DNA of 64,000 bases from Pseudomonas saponiphila (GCF_900105185.1 NZ_FNTJ01000001.1:3244501-3308500); one strand, 5' to 3'; shown: positions 25,183 through 34,744, numbered from the stretch's first letter. Numbers and translations: made by a program. Notes: generated from the sequence alone by a model not told the origin.

Positions 25183-26550
25183 TCAGACCGTCACAAACAG
25201 GGCCAGGTGATCGCTGGTGGAGCGGATGTGCCCCAGGTTGCGCCAGCCGCGGTAGCGTTGCCGATCGCCCGCGGCGAATGCCGGGGCGGGGGCGGGGGGC
25301 GCCGGGATCCAGGCGGGCGGCGGCGCCTGGAAATCGCTGGCCATGGCCACCAGGCCCATGGGCGCACCGCCAGGAGCGGGGTTGACCACATTCAGCGGTA
25401 CGCCGACCACGCTGTTGGCAATGGTGAAATTGCCCGCCGCGCCGCCGCGCACCAGGATGTTGTCGATGGAATACAGGCTGCTGCTGTTGGACGAGCCGAT
25501 ATAGCGGTACCCCGGATAGGGGACGGCCCCGGCATTGGTCGACCAGAAAATGCTCGCGTTGCGACTGCGCAGGTGGGTGGCGAAGTAGCCGGTGTAGGCC
25601 TCCAGCGCCGGCGGTGGAGCCAGGGCCGGCGCCTGCAGTTGCAGGCCGTAGCCCAGGGCAGTGAGGGCAGCATAGCGCCCGGGATCGTTGCCGTTCTGGC
25701 TCAGTAGGTTGACGTTGAAGTCGCCGGTGATGATCCGGGTTTCCAGTGCCCCCAGGGCGGCGGCGATGTCGCGCACATTGGCCAGGCCGTTGAGGTAGGC
25801 ATTGGCCGCGACATATTGCGGCGGCGAGTGGATGGCGAACAGCGTGAGGTTGCGCTGCACCACTACTGGCGGGCCGTCGACGGTTTCGCAGAAGGTCACC
25901 ATGTAGGGTTCGCGCAAGCCGCCGTAGTTGATCGCGGCGCCGGCGTTGTCGACGAACGCGACCCGCGCCGCGCAGCGGCTCTCGTCGAGATTGCCCGGGT
26001 TCAGCGCGGTGGGCGGGATCGCCCGGTGGCGCACGCTGAAGCAGGTCTGGGCCTTCAGCATCGGGTAGTCGCCAGCGGCCGGTGGGGCCGCTATGTGGGG
26101 GTTGAAGCTGATGCCGTTGCCCGCCGGCGACCAGGCGTTGGGGCCGGTGAACAGGCGCTTGCCCGCTGCCACGCCGCCGCCCGCCGGGATCACCGGCTTG
26201 TAGAACACCGCGACGCCTTCGGCGCGTCCGGCCTGGCCGACCACCAGGGGCGGCACCAGGTTCCACGGCACACCCGTCAGGTTGCGGATGCGCTGCAGCA
26301 GTTCGGCGCAGCCCTGCCAGCCGCCGGTGGGGGAGATCAGCGACCCGGGGCCGTGGCTCGGTCCGCTGGAGGTCTCGACCACGACGAAGATGTCCGGGTT
26401 GAACGCGGTGATATGGGCGAGGATCAGGGCCAGCCGGTCGGCGGCGTCCAGGTCGGGAACGAAGGCGCCATTGCGATCGCGCTTGGTGCTCAGCGGGCGG
26501 ATCTTGTTGTAGCCGAAGCTCTCGATGTTCCAGTACAGGACCCGAGTCAT
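25183..26550 (-). CDS. endonuclease/exonuclease/phosphatase-fold protein
   Basis: This 455-residue protein begins directly with the first fold strand MTRVLYWNIES (Asn and Glu for metal). It then has DIFVVVETSSG (catalytic-site Glu near 59), a central TGDFNVN, IDNILVRG, and the C-terminal SDHLALFV. These are the EEP (DNase I / AP endonuclease / sphingomyelinase) motifs in the right order. It lacks a signal peptide and has Pro/Ala-rich inserts. It could cut DNA, RNA or a phosphodiester lipid or nucleotide. The start overlaps the stop of the 1185-aa gene (ATGA), and its stop lies 15 bases before the giant gene. Confidence 0.78.
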   Translation of the reverse strand: MTRVLYWNIESFGYNKIRPLSTKRDRNGAFVPDLDAADRLALILAHITAFNPDIFVVVETSSGPSHGPGSLISPTGGWQGCAELLQRIRNLTGVPWNLVPPLVVGQAGRAEGVAVFYKPVIPAGGGVAAGKRLFTGPNAWSPAGNGISFNPHIAAPPAAGDYPMLKAQTCFSVRHRAIPPTALNPGNLDESRCAARVAFVDNAGAAINYGGLREPYMVTFCETVDGPPVVVQRNLTLFAIHSPPQYVAANAYLNGLANVRDIAAALGALETRIITGDFNVNLLSQNGNDPGRYAALTALGYGLQLQAPALAPPPALEAYTGYFATHLRSRNASIFWSTNAGAVPYPGYRYIGSSNSSSLYSIDNILVRGGAAGNFTIANSVVGVPLNVVNPAPGGAPMGLVAMASDFQAPPPAWIPAPPAPAPAFAAGDRQRYRGWRNLGHIRSTSDHLALFVTV

Positions 26551-29500
26551 GGCGTCACCTCCGAAGGGCCGGTCAATGCCGGTTGCGTGGGCCCGTCCGA
26601 CTCCAGCTGCAGCAGGCTGGCGGCCTTGCTCTGCGGGTCTTTGACGTAGGCGGCGTACCAGCCCAGGCTGCCGGATGACAGCGGGTCGCCGAACAGGAAG
26701 AACTGCAGGGTGGCGCCCGGCGGCAACTTGGCGATGCCGAGGATCTTGATGCCGATATCGGTCAGTTGCAGGTTGAAGAACCTGGCCTGGGGGTCGGTCT
26801 GACCGGGGATGGTCTGGTACAGCAGTTTGATCGGCCCGGTGGAGACCTTGATGATGCCCTGCAGGGAAAACACGCTGGCCGACGGCGCGGCGCCGGGCAG
26901 GCTGAGACCGACAAACAGCATCGGGCTGGTGTCGCCACTCTTGCTGCCGGGCGACCAGGCGATCAGCAGGTCGGACTCGAAACCGGTGCCCGACACCAGG
27001 GCCCCGGGGGAGCCCATGGTGACCTTGTAGACGATGCCCGACCAGGCGCCCGACAGCGCCTTGAGCGCCAGATTCTCCGGCAGCACTGGAAGGAAGCCAT
27101 AGTCCGCGGGCTTTTTCTGCGCCGGTGCCTGGATGAACTGCTTGAGCTGCAGGGTGAAGCCCTTGTACAGACTCTGTCCGCGCACCTGGCTGGTGGCCGG
27201 GTCGAACCCGAGGTTGTCGGGGTTGAAGGCAAAACCTACGGCATTGGGCGTGGCGCTGGGAAAGGCCATGGCGATTTCCAGGTTGGTGTAGGCCAGGCCC
27301 TGGTTGCTCGGGCTGCCATCGGCACTGCCGAAGGACAGCAGGTCGAATGGCCCGTCCGAGGTCTTGAGCAGGGTGAAATCCAGCTTGCCCCACAGCAGGA
27401 AGCGGCTGGCGGTGGTGAGCCCGCCGTCCGGGCTGCCCAGGGTGTTGAACTGAATGCGGTTGACCGAGGCGGCCGGCAGCACGTTGCTGTCGAGGTTGAA
27501 CAGGTAGCTCTGGCTTTGTTCGAACACGTAGGTGGTGGTGTCGTTCTGTTGCAGGGCGCTGCCGTCGAGCACCATGGCGTTCACTGCGCTGGGCTGGCCG
27601 GCGCGCAGGGTGGCCTGGATCGGCGAGCCGAACAGCAGGTCCAGGCTCAGCTGGATGCGACTGTTGAAGGTCACCAGCCGGGACTGGCGGAACAGTGCCT
27701 GCAGCTGCAGGACACTGAAGGCATAACCGTTGCTGGTGCTCAGGGCCACCGGCATGTCCGGAGCCGCGCCATTGGCCTGGGCCTGCTCATAGGCGGGGTT
27801 CAGGTAGTCGATCAGGCCGAACAGGGTGGAGATGCCCTGGATATCCAGGGTGTCGCCCTGTTGGCTGATGCGGCTGACACTGGCACCAAAATGGTGGGCC
27901 AGGAAGCGGCTGTAGTCGATGCCGGCGGCGATGCCTGCCAGCTGCTCGGGCAGGCTGTCCAGGGGCAGGTCGGCGTTGAGCACCATGAAACCGTTCCAGC
28001 CCGGATCGCTGACCTGGGCGACGAAGTCGGCGTAGAGGCTGTCGGGGCCGACCGCGGCCTTGTGCTCGGCGTCAGCGATGAAGTCCTGCAGCCACTGGGA
28101 CAGGCCGGTGTAGGCCAGGGTTTCCAGGCCCGGCGCCAGGTCCGCGCTCTTCGAGAACGTCTCGGGCATGGTCCAGCGATTAGGGTTGTCGATGCGCTCC
28201 TTCAGGCTGCCAGCGCAGTACTTCATGATCAGCACATTGCGGTAGCTGGTGGTTTGCACGCCGACGCCGATGTTGGCGATAAAGCGCCAGTCGGCGATGT
28301 CCATGCGGTTGCTGAAGCTTGCGCCCTGGGTGAAGAACGGCAGCGGATTGACCCCGACCAGAAACAGCTGGTTGGTCTGCAGGGCCTCGTGCAGGGCCTC
28401 GCCGGGGTGCACGAAGGCAAAGTCCAGCGGTCCTTGGGTGGACAGCGAGCGGGCCAGCAGCACCTTGGCGTAGCCGATGCCGTCGGCGTCCAGGTCCACC
28501 AGCAGGCCTTGCGGGGTGGTCGCCCGATCGGGTTGTGCCGCCTCGCTGGTCAGCAGCCGTTGCAGGCGTCGGGCCCGCGCGGCTTGTTTGCCCGGCAGGG
28601 TCGCGGCACTGATCAGGCTCTTGCGCGAGGCGGCGAGGATCTCGCTTTCGAACTGGGTCAGGTTGAGGCTGGCATTGCTGCTCACCCCCGCGTAGGGCAC
28701 CAGCGGGAAGGCGAACCCGGCGTCCTGAGGCAGCGGGGTGCTCGGCGCGGCCGGGGCCAGTAGCGGTGTGGCGCCGTTGTTGCGGCTCTGGCCATAGAGC
28801 GGGCTGCCGTCGGGCTGGGCGCTGTAGGCCGGGGTGGAGGTGCCGGCCACCAGGTTGCACCAGGAGGTGTGGTGCTCGCCGTTCAGCAGGACGCTGACCG
28901 CGCCACTGGTGGGCATGACCAGCGTGCTGGCCTGGAACGGAAACACCGGGGCATAGGCCGGTTGCGCCGCCAGCATGCGCAAGCGGTCGTTCTCCTGGGA
29001 GCTCAAGGAAGCGTCGTAGGGGCTAAAGCTCAGCCATTCGGTGCCGAAGATCCCGCATAACAGGTTCGGCCCGGCGCTGGCGACCGGCAGGCTCAAGCCG
29101 AAGTCGCCGGCCAGGGTCAGGCTGTAGCTGCCGCCTTGGGCGCTGAACACCAGGCTGGCGGCATAGGGCCGAGGCCAACCGTTGGCGTCCAGGCCATTGA
29201 GCGGGATCAGGCTGATCGGGTTGCCGGCGGTGCTGCGCCACTGGCTGGGCAACGCGGTAGTGCCGGTGTTGGCGAAGCTGATGGCGGTGCGGATCAGACC
29301 GGCGGCCAGTTGCGCCGCGGCGATGTTCTGATTGAGCGGGTCCAGCGGGTCGAGTACGCCACCCATGGTCAGTTTGGCGGGCATGCCGTTGGGGTTGAAC
29401 ACCGGGTAATTGAGCACACTCTTGCCGCCTGCGGTGTTGGCCACATAGGTAAAGCCGGTCTGGAAATACTTGAGGGCGGGCTGGCTGCTGTAGGTCAAGG

Positions 29501-30104
29501 CGTAAGTCAGGCTGCCGGCCTGATTGCCGTCCAGGGGCACGTAGGCCAGCGGCTGTTGCGGCGGTGTCAGTTGCAGGCCGCTGTCGGCCTGCAGCTTGTC
29601 GCTCAAGCCCATGGTGATGCCGGTATTGGATTTCAGGCGCAGGGCGTTGAAGTCCGGGTCGTATTTGACGTAGGTGCCGAAGTTGACGAAAAACGTCAGA
29701 CGATCGCCGAGCCGCAGGTTGAGGTTGTTCTGCACCTGGCTGGGGGCCGTCACGCTGATGCGCAGGCCGTAGCTATTGAAGGCCTGTGGCGCTGGCAGGC
29801 TCGACCCGGGCAGCCAGAGCAAGGCGCGGCCGACGAAGTTGCGCTGGTCGACGGCGTACAGAAAGTCGTACAGGGCGTTGACGAATGCCGTGGGATCGCT
29901 GCGCAGGGCGGCTGGCTCGCTGGGGGCGAACAGGTAATGGCCGGCATTCTTGTCGAAGGCGTCGGCCGGGCTCAGGCTGGCCGGCAGGCTGCCGGGCGCG
30001 GTGCCCTTGGGCATGACATAACCGCGCCAGCCATAGCCACTGGCATCCGGCAGGGCATAGGCGGCGCTGTGGGCGATCTGCTGGTAGTCGGACGTGCTGG
30101 TCAT
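26547..30104 (-). CDS. 1185-aa protein of unknown function
   Basis: ATG 30104 follows AGGGGATAG at good spacing; a start 13 codons upstream has none. The product has no signal peptide. It is rich in Ala, Leu, Ser and Gly, with many short beta-strand patterns that resemble in style the N-terminal third of the giant protein (GLAYTNLEIAMAF, WSGIVYKVTMGSPG, LFVGLSLPG). One Arg-rich segment (KQAARARRLQRLL, about 520-532) may be a processing or linker site. No catalytic motif is recognised. The start is 2 bases from the stop of the anchored protein upstream and its end overlaps the EEP gene, so it is firmly inside the train. Confidence 0.7.
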   Translation of the reverse strand: MTSTSDYQQIAHSAAYALPDASGYGWRGYVMPKGTAPGSLPASLSPADAFDKNAGHYLFAPSEPAALRSDPTAFVNALYDFLYAVDQRNFVGRALLWLPGSSLPAPQAFNSYGLRISVTAPSQVQNNLNLRLGDRLTFFVNFGTYVKYDPDFNALRLKSNTGITMGLSDKLQADSGLQLTPPQQPLAYVPLDGNQAGSLTYALTYSSQPALKYFQTGFTYVANTAGGKSVLNYPVFNPNGMPAKLTMGGVLDPLDPLNQNIAAAQLAAGLIRTAISFANTGTTALPSQWRSTAGNPISLIPLNGLDANGWPRPYAASLVFSAQGGSYSLTLAGDFGLSLPVASAGPNLLCGIFGTEWLSFSPYDASLSSQENDRLRMLAAQPAYAPVFPFQASTLVMPTSGAVSVLLNGEHHTSWCNLVAGTSTPAYSAQPDGSPLYGQSRNNGATPLLAPAAPSTPLPQDAGFAFPLVPYAGVSSNASLNLTQFESEILAASRKSLISAATLPGKQAARARRLQRLLTSEAAQPDRATTPQGLLVDLDADGIGYAKVLLARSLSTQGPLDFAFVHPGEALHEALQTNQLFLVGVNPLPFFTQGASFSNRMDIADWRFIANIGVGVQTTSYRNVLIMKYCAGSLKERIDNPNRWTMPETFSKSADLAPGLETLAYTGLSQWLQDFIADAEHKAAVGPDSLYADFVAQVSDPGWNGFMVLNADLPLDSLPEQLAGIAAGIDYSRFLAHHFGASVSRISQQGDTLDIQGISTLFGLIDYLNPAYEQAQANGAAPDMPVALSTSNGYAFSVLQLQALFRQSRLVTFNSRIQLSLDLLFGSPIQATLRAGQPSAVNAMVLDGSALQQNDTTTYVFEQSQSYLFNLDSNVLPAASVNRIQFNTLGSPDGGLTTASRFLLWGKLDFTLLKTSDGPFDLLSFGSADGSPSNQGLAYTNLEIAMAFPSATPNAVGFAFNPDNLGFDPATSQVRGQSLYKGFTLQLKQFIQAPAQKKPADYGFLPVLPENLALKALSGAWSGIVYKVTMGSPGALVSGTGFESDLLIAWSPGSKSGDTSPMLFVGLSLPGAAPSASVFSLQGIIKVSTGPIKLLYQTIPGQTDPQARFFNLQLTDIGIKILGIAKLPPGATLQFFLFGDPLSSGSLGWYAAYVKDPQSKAASLLQLESDGPTQPALTGPSEVTP

Positions 30105-30106
30105 GT

Positions 30107-31012
30107 CTATCCCCTGCAATTGTCGGCACGGCCACGGATCCACGACCAGTCGGCGACACTGCCGACGTAGTGGTTCGGTGGGTTGTGACCGGACTGGAAA
30201 GTGCCATCCAGGCTGAGCTGCCCTTGCTGCTCCTGGGTGGCGGGACGAAAGTCCAGGAGTCCACCCTCGATGCGCACCGGTCCGACGCTGGACTGCCGCA
30301 GGCTCACCGGGGTAGCGGTGGCCATGAGGGTGTAGCTGTCGATCAGATCGCTGGCGTAATAGAAACTCACCTGGGCGGTCAGCGCGTTGCTGCTGTCGGC
30401 CTTGTAGGGGTCCAGCAGTTCCACGATCACCTGCAGGTCCGGCAGCAAGGGCTGGCGGTAGCGGGCCAGGACACTGGTGGTCGGGCTCTGCCAGCGGATC
30501 AGGTCGCCACGATAGGCCTGGGTCACGGGTGTGCCGCTGTCACGCAGGTTCTCGATGGTGAAGTCGGCCAGCAGGTGCGAAGTGTTGGGGGGCGCGCAGA
30601 AGAAGGCACCCAGGCTGCCCCAGACCCGCTGACCAGCGCCGTTGGCCAGATCGAAGTCGGCAGTGGGCGCAGCGGCGGTCATGCTCAGACCAGTCATGCC
30701 GGCGTTGCCCAGGGAAACCTGGGCATTGACCCGGGCTTCGTTGCCGTCTATCTGCAGCACGAACATCACTGGACCGACCTGACGATTGACTTTCATCCCG
30801 GGCAGCAGCACCGGCCCGGGCACGCAAGGTTCGCCGGAGGAGGAGGGCGAGAGGTCGATGCAATCCACCGCGGGCGAGGTTGCAACGGTGCTGGAAAGGG
30901 TCTGGTAGTGACTGCCGGACACCGCTGGCGCACGGTTGCCTGTGGTCATCAGCCACGCTGCAGTCGCCAGGATCGCGCCGAGGGTTGCCCAGAGAATCCG
31001 GGTGTAGAGCAT
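30107..31012 (-). CDS. membrane-anchored or exported protein of unknown function
   Basis: I chose ATG 31012, with AGG 6 bases upstream, over GTG 31027. The product has 301 residues. An N-terminal hydrophobic segment (ILWATLGAILATAAWLM) follows two positive residues and acts as a signal anchor or an uncleaved signal. The rest is a soluble, beta-rich domain with one Cys pair near the start (VDCIDLSP, EPCVPG), a Cys in FFCAPPN and a C-terminal Cys (DNCRG), so disulfides and a periplasmic location are plausible. It is the only clearly exported large member of the train. No family is recognised. Confidence 0.65.
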   Translation of the reverse strand: MLYTRILWATLGAILATAAWLMTTGNRAPAVSGSHYQTLSSTVATSPAVDCIDLSPSSSGEPCVPGPVLLPGMKVNRQVGPVMFVLQIDGNEARVNAQVSLGNAGMTGLSMTAAAPTADFDLANGAGQRVWGSLGAFFCAPPNTSHLLADFTIENLRDSGTPVTQAYRGDLIRWQSPTTSVLARYRQPLLPDLQVIVELLDPYKADSSNALTAQVSFYYASDLIDSYTLMATATPVSLRQSSVGPVRIEGGLLDFRPATQEQQGQLSLDGTFQSGHNPPNHYVGSVADWSWIRGRADNCRG

Positions 31013-31061
31013 CCGTTGCCTGGTCACGCGAGGGTACCGTCCATGTCCCGTATTGCATGAA

Positions 31062-31110
31062 GCGAGGCCGGCGATGCCGGCCTCGCAAATGGGCTCCGAT
31101 CACGGAGCCC
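31062..31110 (-). promoter_or_regulatory. two strong hairpins between the first two genes of the train
   Basis: GGGCTCCG/CGGAGCCC (31091-31110, 4-base loop) lies 8 bases after the stop of the 111-aa gene. GCGAGGCCGGC/GCCGGCCTCGC (31062-31086, 3-base loop, 11 bp perfect) follows. Neither has a real T-run. They may be partial terminators or mRNA-stabilising structures that raise expression of the first gene over the rest. Confidence 0.55.
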
Positions 31111-31117
31111 GAGTCGA

Positions 31118-31453
31118 TCACGACAGGGTGAAGGTCCCGATGTTGGTGTTGTTGAACGGTGTTTCCGAGCCGCTGTCGACAATCACCCCGGTGAACAGGA
31201 TGCTGAACGCCGAGCCCACGTTTTGCAGCTTGACCTGGGAGCCCTTGCGCAGGACGACCGGGCCGGCGGAGCTGTCGGCGCTGAGAGTCTGGACGGTTGC
31301 GGTGTTGTTGACCTGAGTGGCCCACAGCAGGTTGTTCTGATAGCTGAAGGTCACTTTGGTGGTCTGGTTGGGGTCGCCGTTGTAGGTCGCGGTGGACTGG
31401 CTGTTGATGGTCAGAGGGGTGGTGACGGTGTTTACCGAGGTAAAGGCGGTCAT
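31118..31453 (-). CDS. small beta-rich protein of unknown function
   Basis: The product has 111 residues, ATG 31453 with AAAGGAT upstream. It is made almost wholly of Thr, Ser, Asn, Val and Gln in alternating strand patterns (TTPLTINSQSTATYNGD, TKVTFSYQNN), has no Cys and few charges, and lacks a signal peptide. This resembles a small jelly-roll or sandwich subunit, but no family is recognised. It is the first gene of the train, separated from the next by two hairpins, and may be made in excess as a structural subunit. Confidence 0.65.
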   Translation of the reverse strand: MTAFTSVNTVTTPLTINSQSTATYNGDPNQTTKVTFSYQNNLLWATQVNNTATVQTLSADSSAGPVVLRKGSQVKLQNVGSAFSILFTGVIVDSGSETPFNNTNIGTFTLS

Positions 31454-31995
31454 ATTGAATATCCTTTTCGTGTGTTGGGCATGATTCAGCTGGCTGAACC
31501 GGATGAGAGTCTAGGTGTGCTTGTTCGTCTGTCGAGGTCGCTGACCAAGCGTTCGAAAGGCGTTTTTGACCCTCTGGCGATGCTCCGGACACACCGCGTT
31601 TAGCGCTGTAGACCGCGTAACTTAAAGGCTCTTGGCCTGAATGCGAGTTAGTGGAACGAGGCCTCTAATAGCATTTTGTTATCACTGTTAATGCAAAATA
31701 GTTGGACACTCCCGAGTTTCTTTTCGACACGCAAGGGCAGGGTATAACTCCAACTAAGCCGACAGTTTCGGGACTAGGAAATACGCGGGAAAGAAGGTTC
31801 AGGATTAACTCAACTAAATGGTGATTTAGTTGAGTTGGGAGTAGAACCGGGCAAAAACCGGGGGCAGGGGCGATATGCCAGGGCAGGGGGGCAAGCTGTC
31901 CAAACTGTAATGTGCCACTCAGGTTTCTGAAAGGCACCGCTACTTAACATCCTCGCCGAGCCAACCACTCAACCTCTGATTGGACACGAATCGGC
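31454..31995. promoter_or_regulatory. divergent control region with perfect 13-bp inverted repeat
   Basis: This 540-bp region holds the promoters of both the minus-strand train and copABCD. At 31807-31836 lies a perfect inverted repeat, AACTCAACTAAAT with a GGTG loop and its complement. A related half-site, AACTCCAACTAA, occurs at about 31747-31758. AT content rises sharply compared with both genes. The short frame at 31665-31937 is not a gene. Which transcript the repeat controls cannot be decided from sequence. Confidence 0.5.
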
Positions 31996-33855
31996 ATGCA
32001 ATCCAAAACTTCAAGACGAACCTTCGTCAAGGGCCTGGCCGCAGGTGGCATTCTCAGTGGTCTGGGACTATGGCGCAGCCCGGTCTGGGCTATCACCAGC
32101 CCAGGTCAACCGAATGTTCTGGCCGGTACGGAGTTCGATCTGTTCATCGGCGAAAGCCCGGTCAATATAACGGGTAACCCGCGCACCGCCATGACGATTA
32201 ACGGCGGGATCCCTGGCCCCTTACTGCGCTGGCGAGAAGGCGACACGGTGACCCTGCGGGTGAAGAATCGCCTGAATGACACTACGTCCATTCACTGGCA
32301 TGGCATTTTGCTGCCGGCCAACATGGACGGCGTTCCGGGGCTCAGCTTTGATGGCATCGAGCCGGATGGCATGTATGTCTACACATTCAAGGTCAAGCAA
32401 AACGGGACTTATTGGTACCACAGCCATTCGGGTCTTCAGGAACAATCCGGTGTCTATGGTCCCTTGGTGATTGACGCCAAAGAGCCTGAGCCTTTCCAGT
32501 ACGACCGTGACTACGTGGTGATGCTGACAGACTGGACGGATGAAGATCCCGTCACGCTGATGAGAAAGCTAAAAAAGCAGTCGGATTACTACAACTACCA
32601 CAAGCGCACGCTGGGTAACTTCATCCAGGATGTCAGCGAGAAGGGTTGGGCTTCGACCGTCGCCGATCGCAAGATGTGGGCCGGGATGAAGATGAATCCT
32701 ACCGATCTCGCCGATGTCAGCGGTGCGACCTACACCTATTTGATGAACGGCCAGGCGCCGGATATGAATTGGACTGGGGTTTTCCGGCCGGGAGAGCGCA
32801 TCCGCCTGCGCTTCATCAACGGCTCGGCCATGACTTATTTCGACGTTCGTATCCCCGGCCTGAAAATGACGGTGGTGGCCTCTGACGGTCAGCATGTCAA
32901 ACCGGTGAGCGTCGATGAGTTCCGTATTGCGGTCGCCGAGACCTTCGACGTGATCGTCGAGCCGACTCAAGAGGCTTACACACTATTCGCGCAATCAATG
33001 GATCGGACAGGTTATGCGCGAGGAACCCTGGCGGCGCGGGCGGGATTGTCGGCACCTGTGCCTGCGGTCGATCCTCGGCCGCTTCTGACCATGGACGACA
33101 TGGGCATGGGGGGAATGGACCACGGTGGCATGGCTGGCATGGGCGATATGGCTGGCATGGACCATGAAAAAATGACCGGGATGGTCGAGGGCTCGATGCA
33201 AGGCATGTCCGGCATGGACGGTGGCGCGATGCAGGGCATGGACAACATGCCCGGGACAGATCACAGCAAAATGGCCGGCATGGACCATGGCGCGATGCAA
33301 GGCATGGGCGATATGGCCGGCATGGGGGCAATGCAGTCCCATCCTGAATCAGAAAAAAACAATCCACTGATCGACATGCAGGCGATGAGTACTTCGCCAA
33401 AGCTGAACGATCCGGGGATTGGCCTCAGAAATAACGGCCGGCGGGTTTTGACCTATTCCGACCTGAGAAGCACATTCCAGGATCCGGACGGGCGCGAACC
33501 GAGTCGCACTATCGAGCTTCACCTCACCGGCCACATGGAAAAATTCGCCTGGTCCTTTAATGGCGTGAAGTTCGCCGATGCCGAGCCAGTACGGTTGAAG
33601 TATGGCGAACGGATCAGGGTGGTGTTGGTCAACGACACGATGATGACTCACCCGATCCATCTCCATGGCATGTGGAGCGATCTGGAGGACGAGAACGGCC
33701 AGTTCATGGTCCGCAAGCACACGATCGATATACCTCCCGGTTCAAAGCGCAGCTATCGGGTAACTGCTGACGCGCTTGGCCGCTGGGCCTATCACTGCCA
33801 TCTCCTGTACCACATGGAAATGGGGATGTTTCGTGAAGTACGTGTGCAAGAGTGA
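31996..33855 (+). CDS. copA: CopA-type multicopper oxidase, copper resistance
   Basis: This 619-residue periplasmic multicopper oxidase is exported by Tat (SRRTFVKGLAAGG). Cu-binding motifs are in order: IHWHGILLPANMDGVPG (about 94-110), YWYHSHSGLQEQSG, then C-terminal HPIHLHGMW and WAYHCHLLYHMEMGMF with the type 1 Cys, His and Met. Between them (about 370-450) is a long Met/His/Gly/Asp repeat (MGGMDHGGMAGM-like) that binds extra copper, as in Pseudomonas CopA. It oxidises Cu(I) and sequesters copper in the periplasm. First gene of copABCD. The Shine-Dalgarno is weak. No copRS pair is in the window. Confidence 0.95.
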   Translation: MQSKTSRRTFVKGLAAGGILSGLGLWRSPVWAITSPGQPNVLAGTEFDLFIGESPVNITGNPRTAMTINGGIPGPLLRWREGDTVTLRVKNRLNDTTSIHWHGILLPANMDGVPGLSFDGIEPDGMYVYTFKVKQNGTYWYHSHSGLQEQSGVYGPLVIDAKEPEPFQYDRDYVVMLTDWTDEDPVTLMRKLKKQSDYYNYHKRTLGNFIQDVSEKGWASTVADRKMWAGMKMNPTDLADVSGATYTYLMNGQAPDMNWTGVFRPGERIRLRFINGSAMTYFDVRIPGLKMTVVASDGQHVKPVSVDEFRIAVAETFDVIVEPTQEAYTLFAQSMDRTGYARGTLAARAGLSAPVPAVDPRPLLTMDDMGMGGMDHGGMAGMGDMAGMDHEKMTGMVEGSMQGMSGMDGGAMQGMDNMPGTDHSKMAGMDHGAMQGMGDMAGMGAMQSHPESEKNNPLIDMQAMSTSPKLNDPGIGLRNNGRRVLTYSDLRSTFQDPDGREPSRTIELHLTGHMEKFAWSFNGVKFADAEPVRLKYGERIRVVLVNDTMMTHPIHLHGMWSDLEDENGQFMVRKHTIDIPPGSKRSYRVTADALGRWAYHCHLLYHMEMGMFREVRVQE

Positions 33856-33865
33856 GGACTGACTG

Positions 33866-34744
33866 ATGACCGCTAATTTTTGTCCCACCCGCATCTGCTT
33901 GGCGCTACTTGTCTCCGGTTTCACGCTTGGGCAGCTCCCTTCGGCATTGGCTGATGCCAGCCAGATGCAGAGCATGGACCATAGCCAAATGCAGGACATG
34001 GACCAGGGGCAGATGCAGTCGGCTGCAACCCAAAGCCGCACCCCCATCCCTGTACTGACGGATGCCGATCGAGCCGCTGTGTACGCCAGCCCAGGCGGCC
34101 ATAGGGTTCACGACAGCGCCATAAATTCTTACTTCCTGATGGACAAGTTGGAGTGGCAAAACGCGGACGACGGCAGCGCACTCGTCTGGGACGCAAAGGG
34201 GTGGATCGGAGGTGACATCGATCGATTGTGGTTACGCTCGGAGGGCGAGCGAACCAATGGCAAGACGGAAAAAGCGGAAGTTCAGGCGCTGTGGGGGCAC
34301 GCAATCAGCCCATGGTGGGATTTGGTCGGTGGCGTGCGGCAAGATCTCAAGCCTGGCGACCCTCAAACCTGGGCGGCGTTTGGGCTTCAAGGATTGGCGC
34401 TTTACAACTTTGACGCCGAAGCGACCGCCTTCGTTGGCGAGAATGGGCAGAGCGCGGCACGCCTTGAAGGCGACTACGACATCTTGTTGACCAATCGCTT
34501 GATTCTCCAACCTACGGCCGAGTTCAACTTCTACGGGAAGAACGACCCCCAGCGCGGCGTCGGTTCAGGACTTTCCGAAAGCGAGTTGGGCTTGCGGCTG
34601 CGATATGAAATTCGTCGCGAATTCGCACCTTACATCGGTGTGACGTGGAACCGCTCCTATGGAAAGACCGCGGACTATGCCAGGGATGAAGGTGTGGACC
34701 AGAGTGAGGCACGCCTCGTTCTCGGTGTTCGCCTGTGGTTTTAA
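33866..34744 (+). CDS. copB: CopB outer-membrane copper resistance protein
   Basis: This 292-residue protein begins with a signal peptide ending near ALADA. A short Met/His/Asp repeat follows ([18 protein letters not shown]), the known CopB copper-binding stretch, here much shorter than in plasmid CopB. The rest is a beta-barrel domain: [37 protein letters not shown], and a C-terminal strand ending LVLGVRLWF, whose terminal Phe suits outer-membrane insertion. It starts 10 bases after copA. It helps keep copper out of the cell. Confidence 0.92.
   Translation: MTANFCPTRICLALLVSGFTLGQLPSALADASQMQSMDHSQMQDMDQGQMQSAATQSRTPIPVLTDADRAAVYASPGGHRVHDSAINSYFLMDKLEWQNADDGSALVWDAKGWIGGDIDRLWLRSEGERTNGKTEKAEVQALWGHAISPWWDLVGGVRQDLKPGDPQTWAAFGLQGLALYNFDAEATAFVGENGQSAARLEGDYDILLTNRLILQPTAEFNFYGKNDPQRGVGSGLSESELGLRLRYEIRREFAPYIGVTWNRSYGKTADYARDEGVDQSEARLVLGVRLWF

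Noticed and set aside
31665-31937. 90-codon minus-strand frame in the copA control region
   Set aside because: No ribosome site or domain; it covers the inverted repeat and likely promoters.
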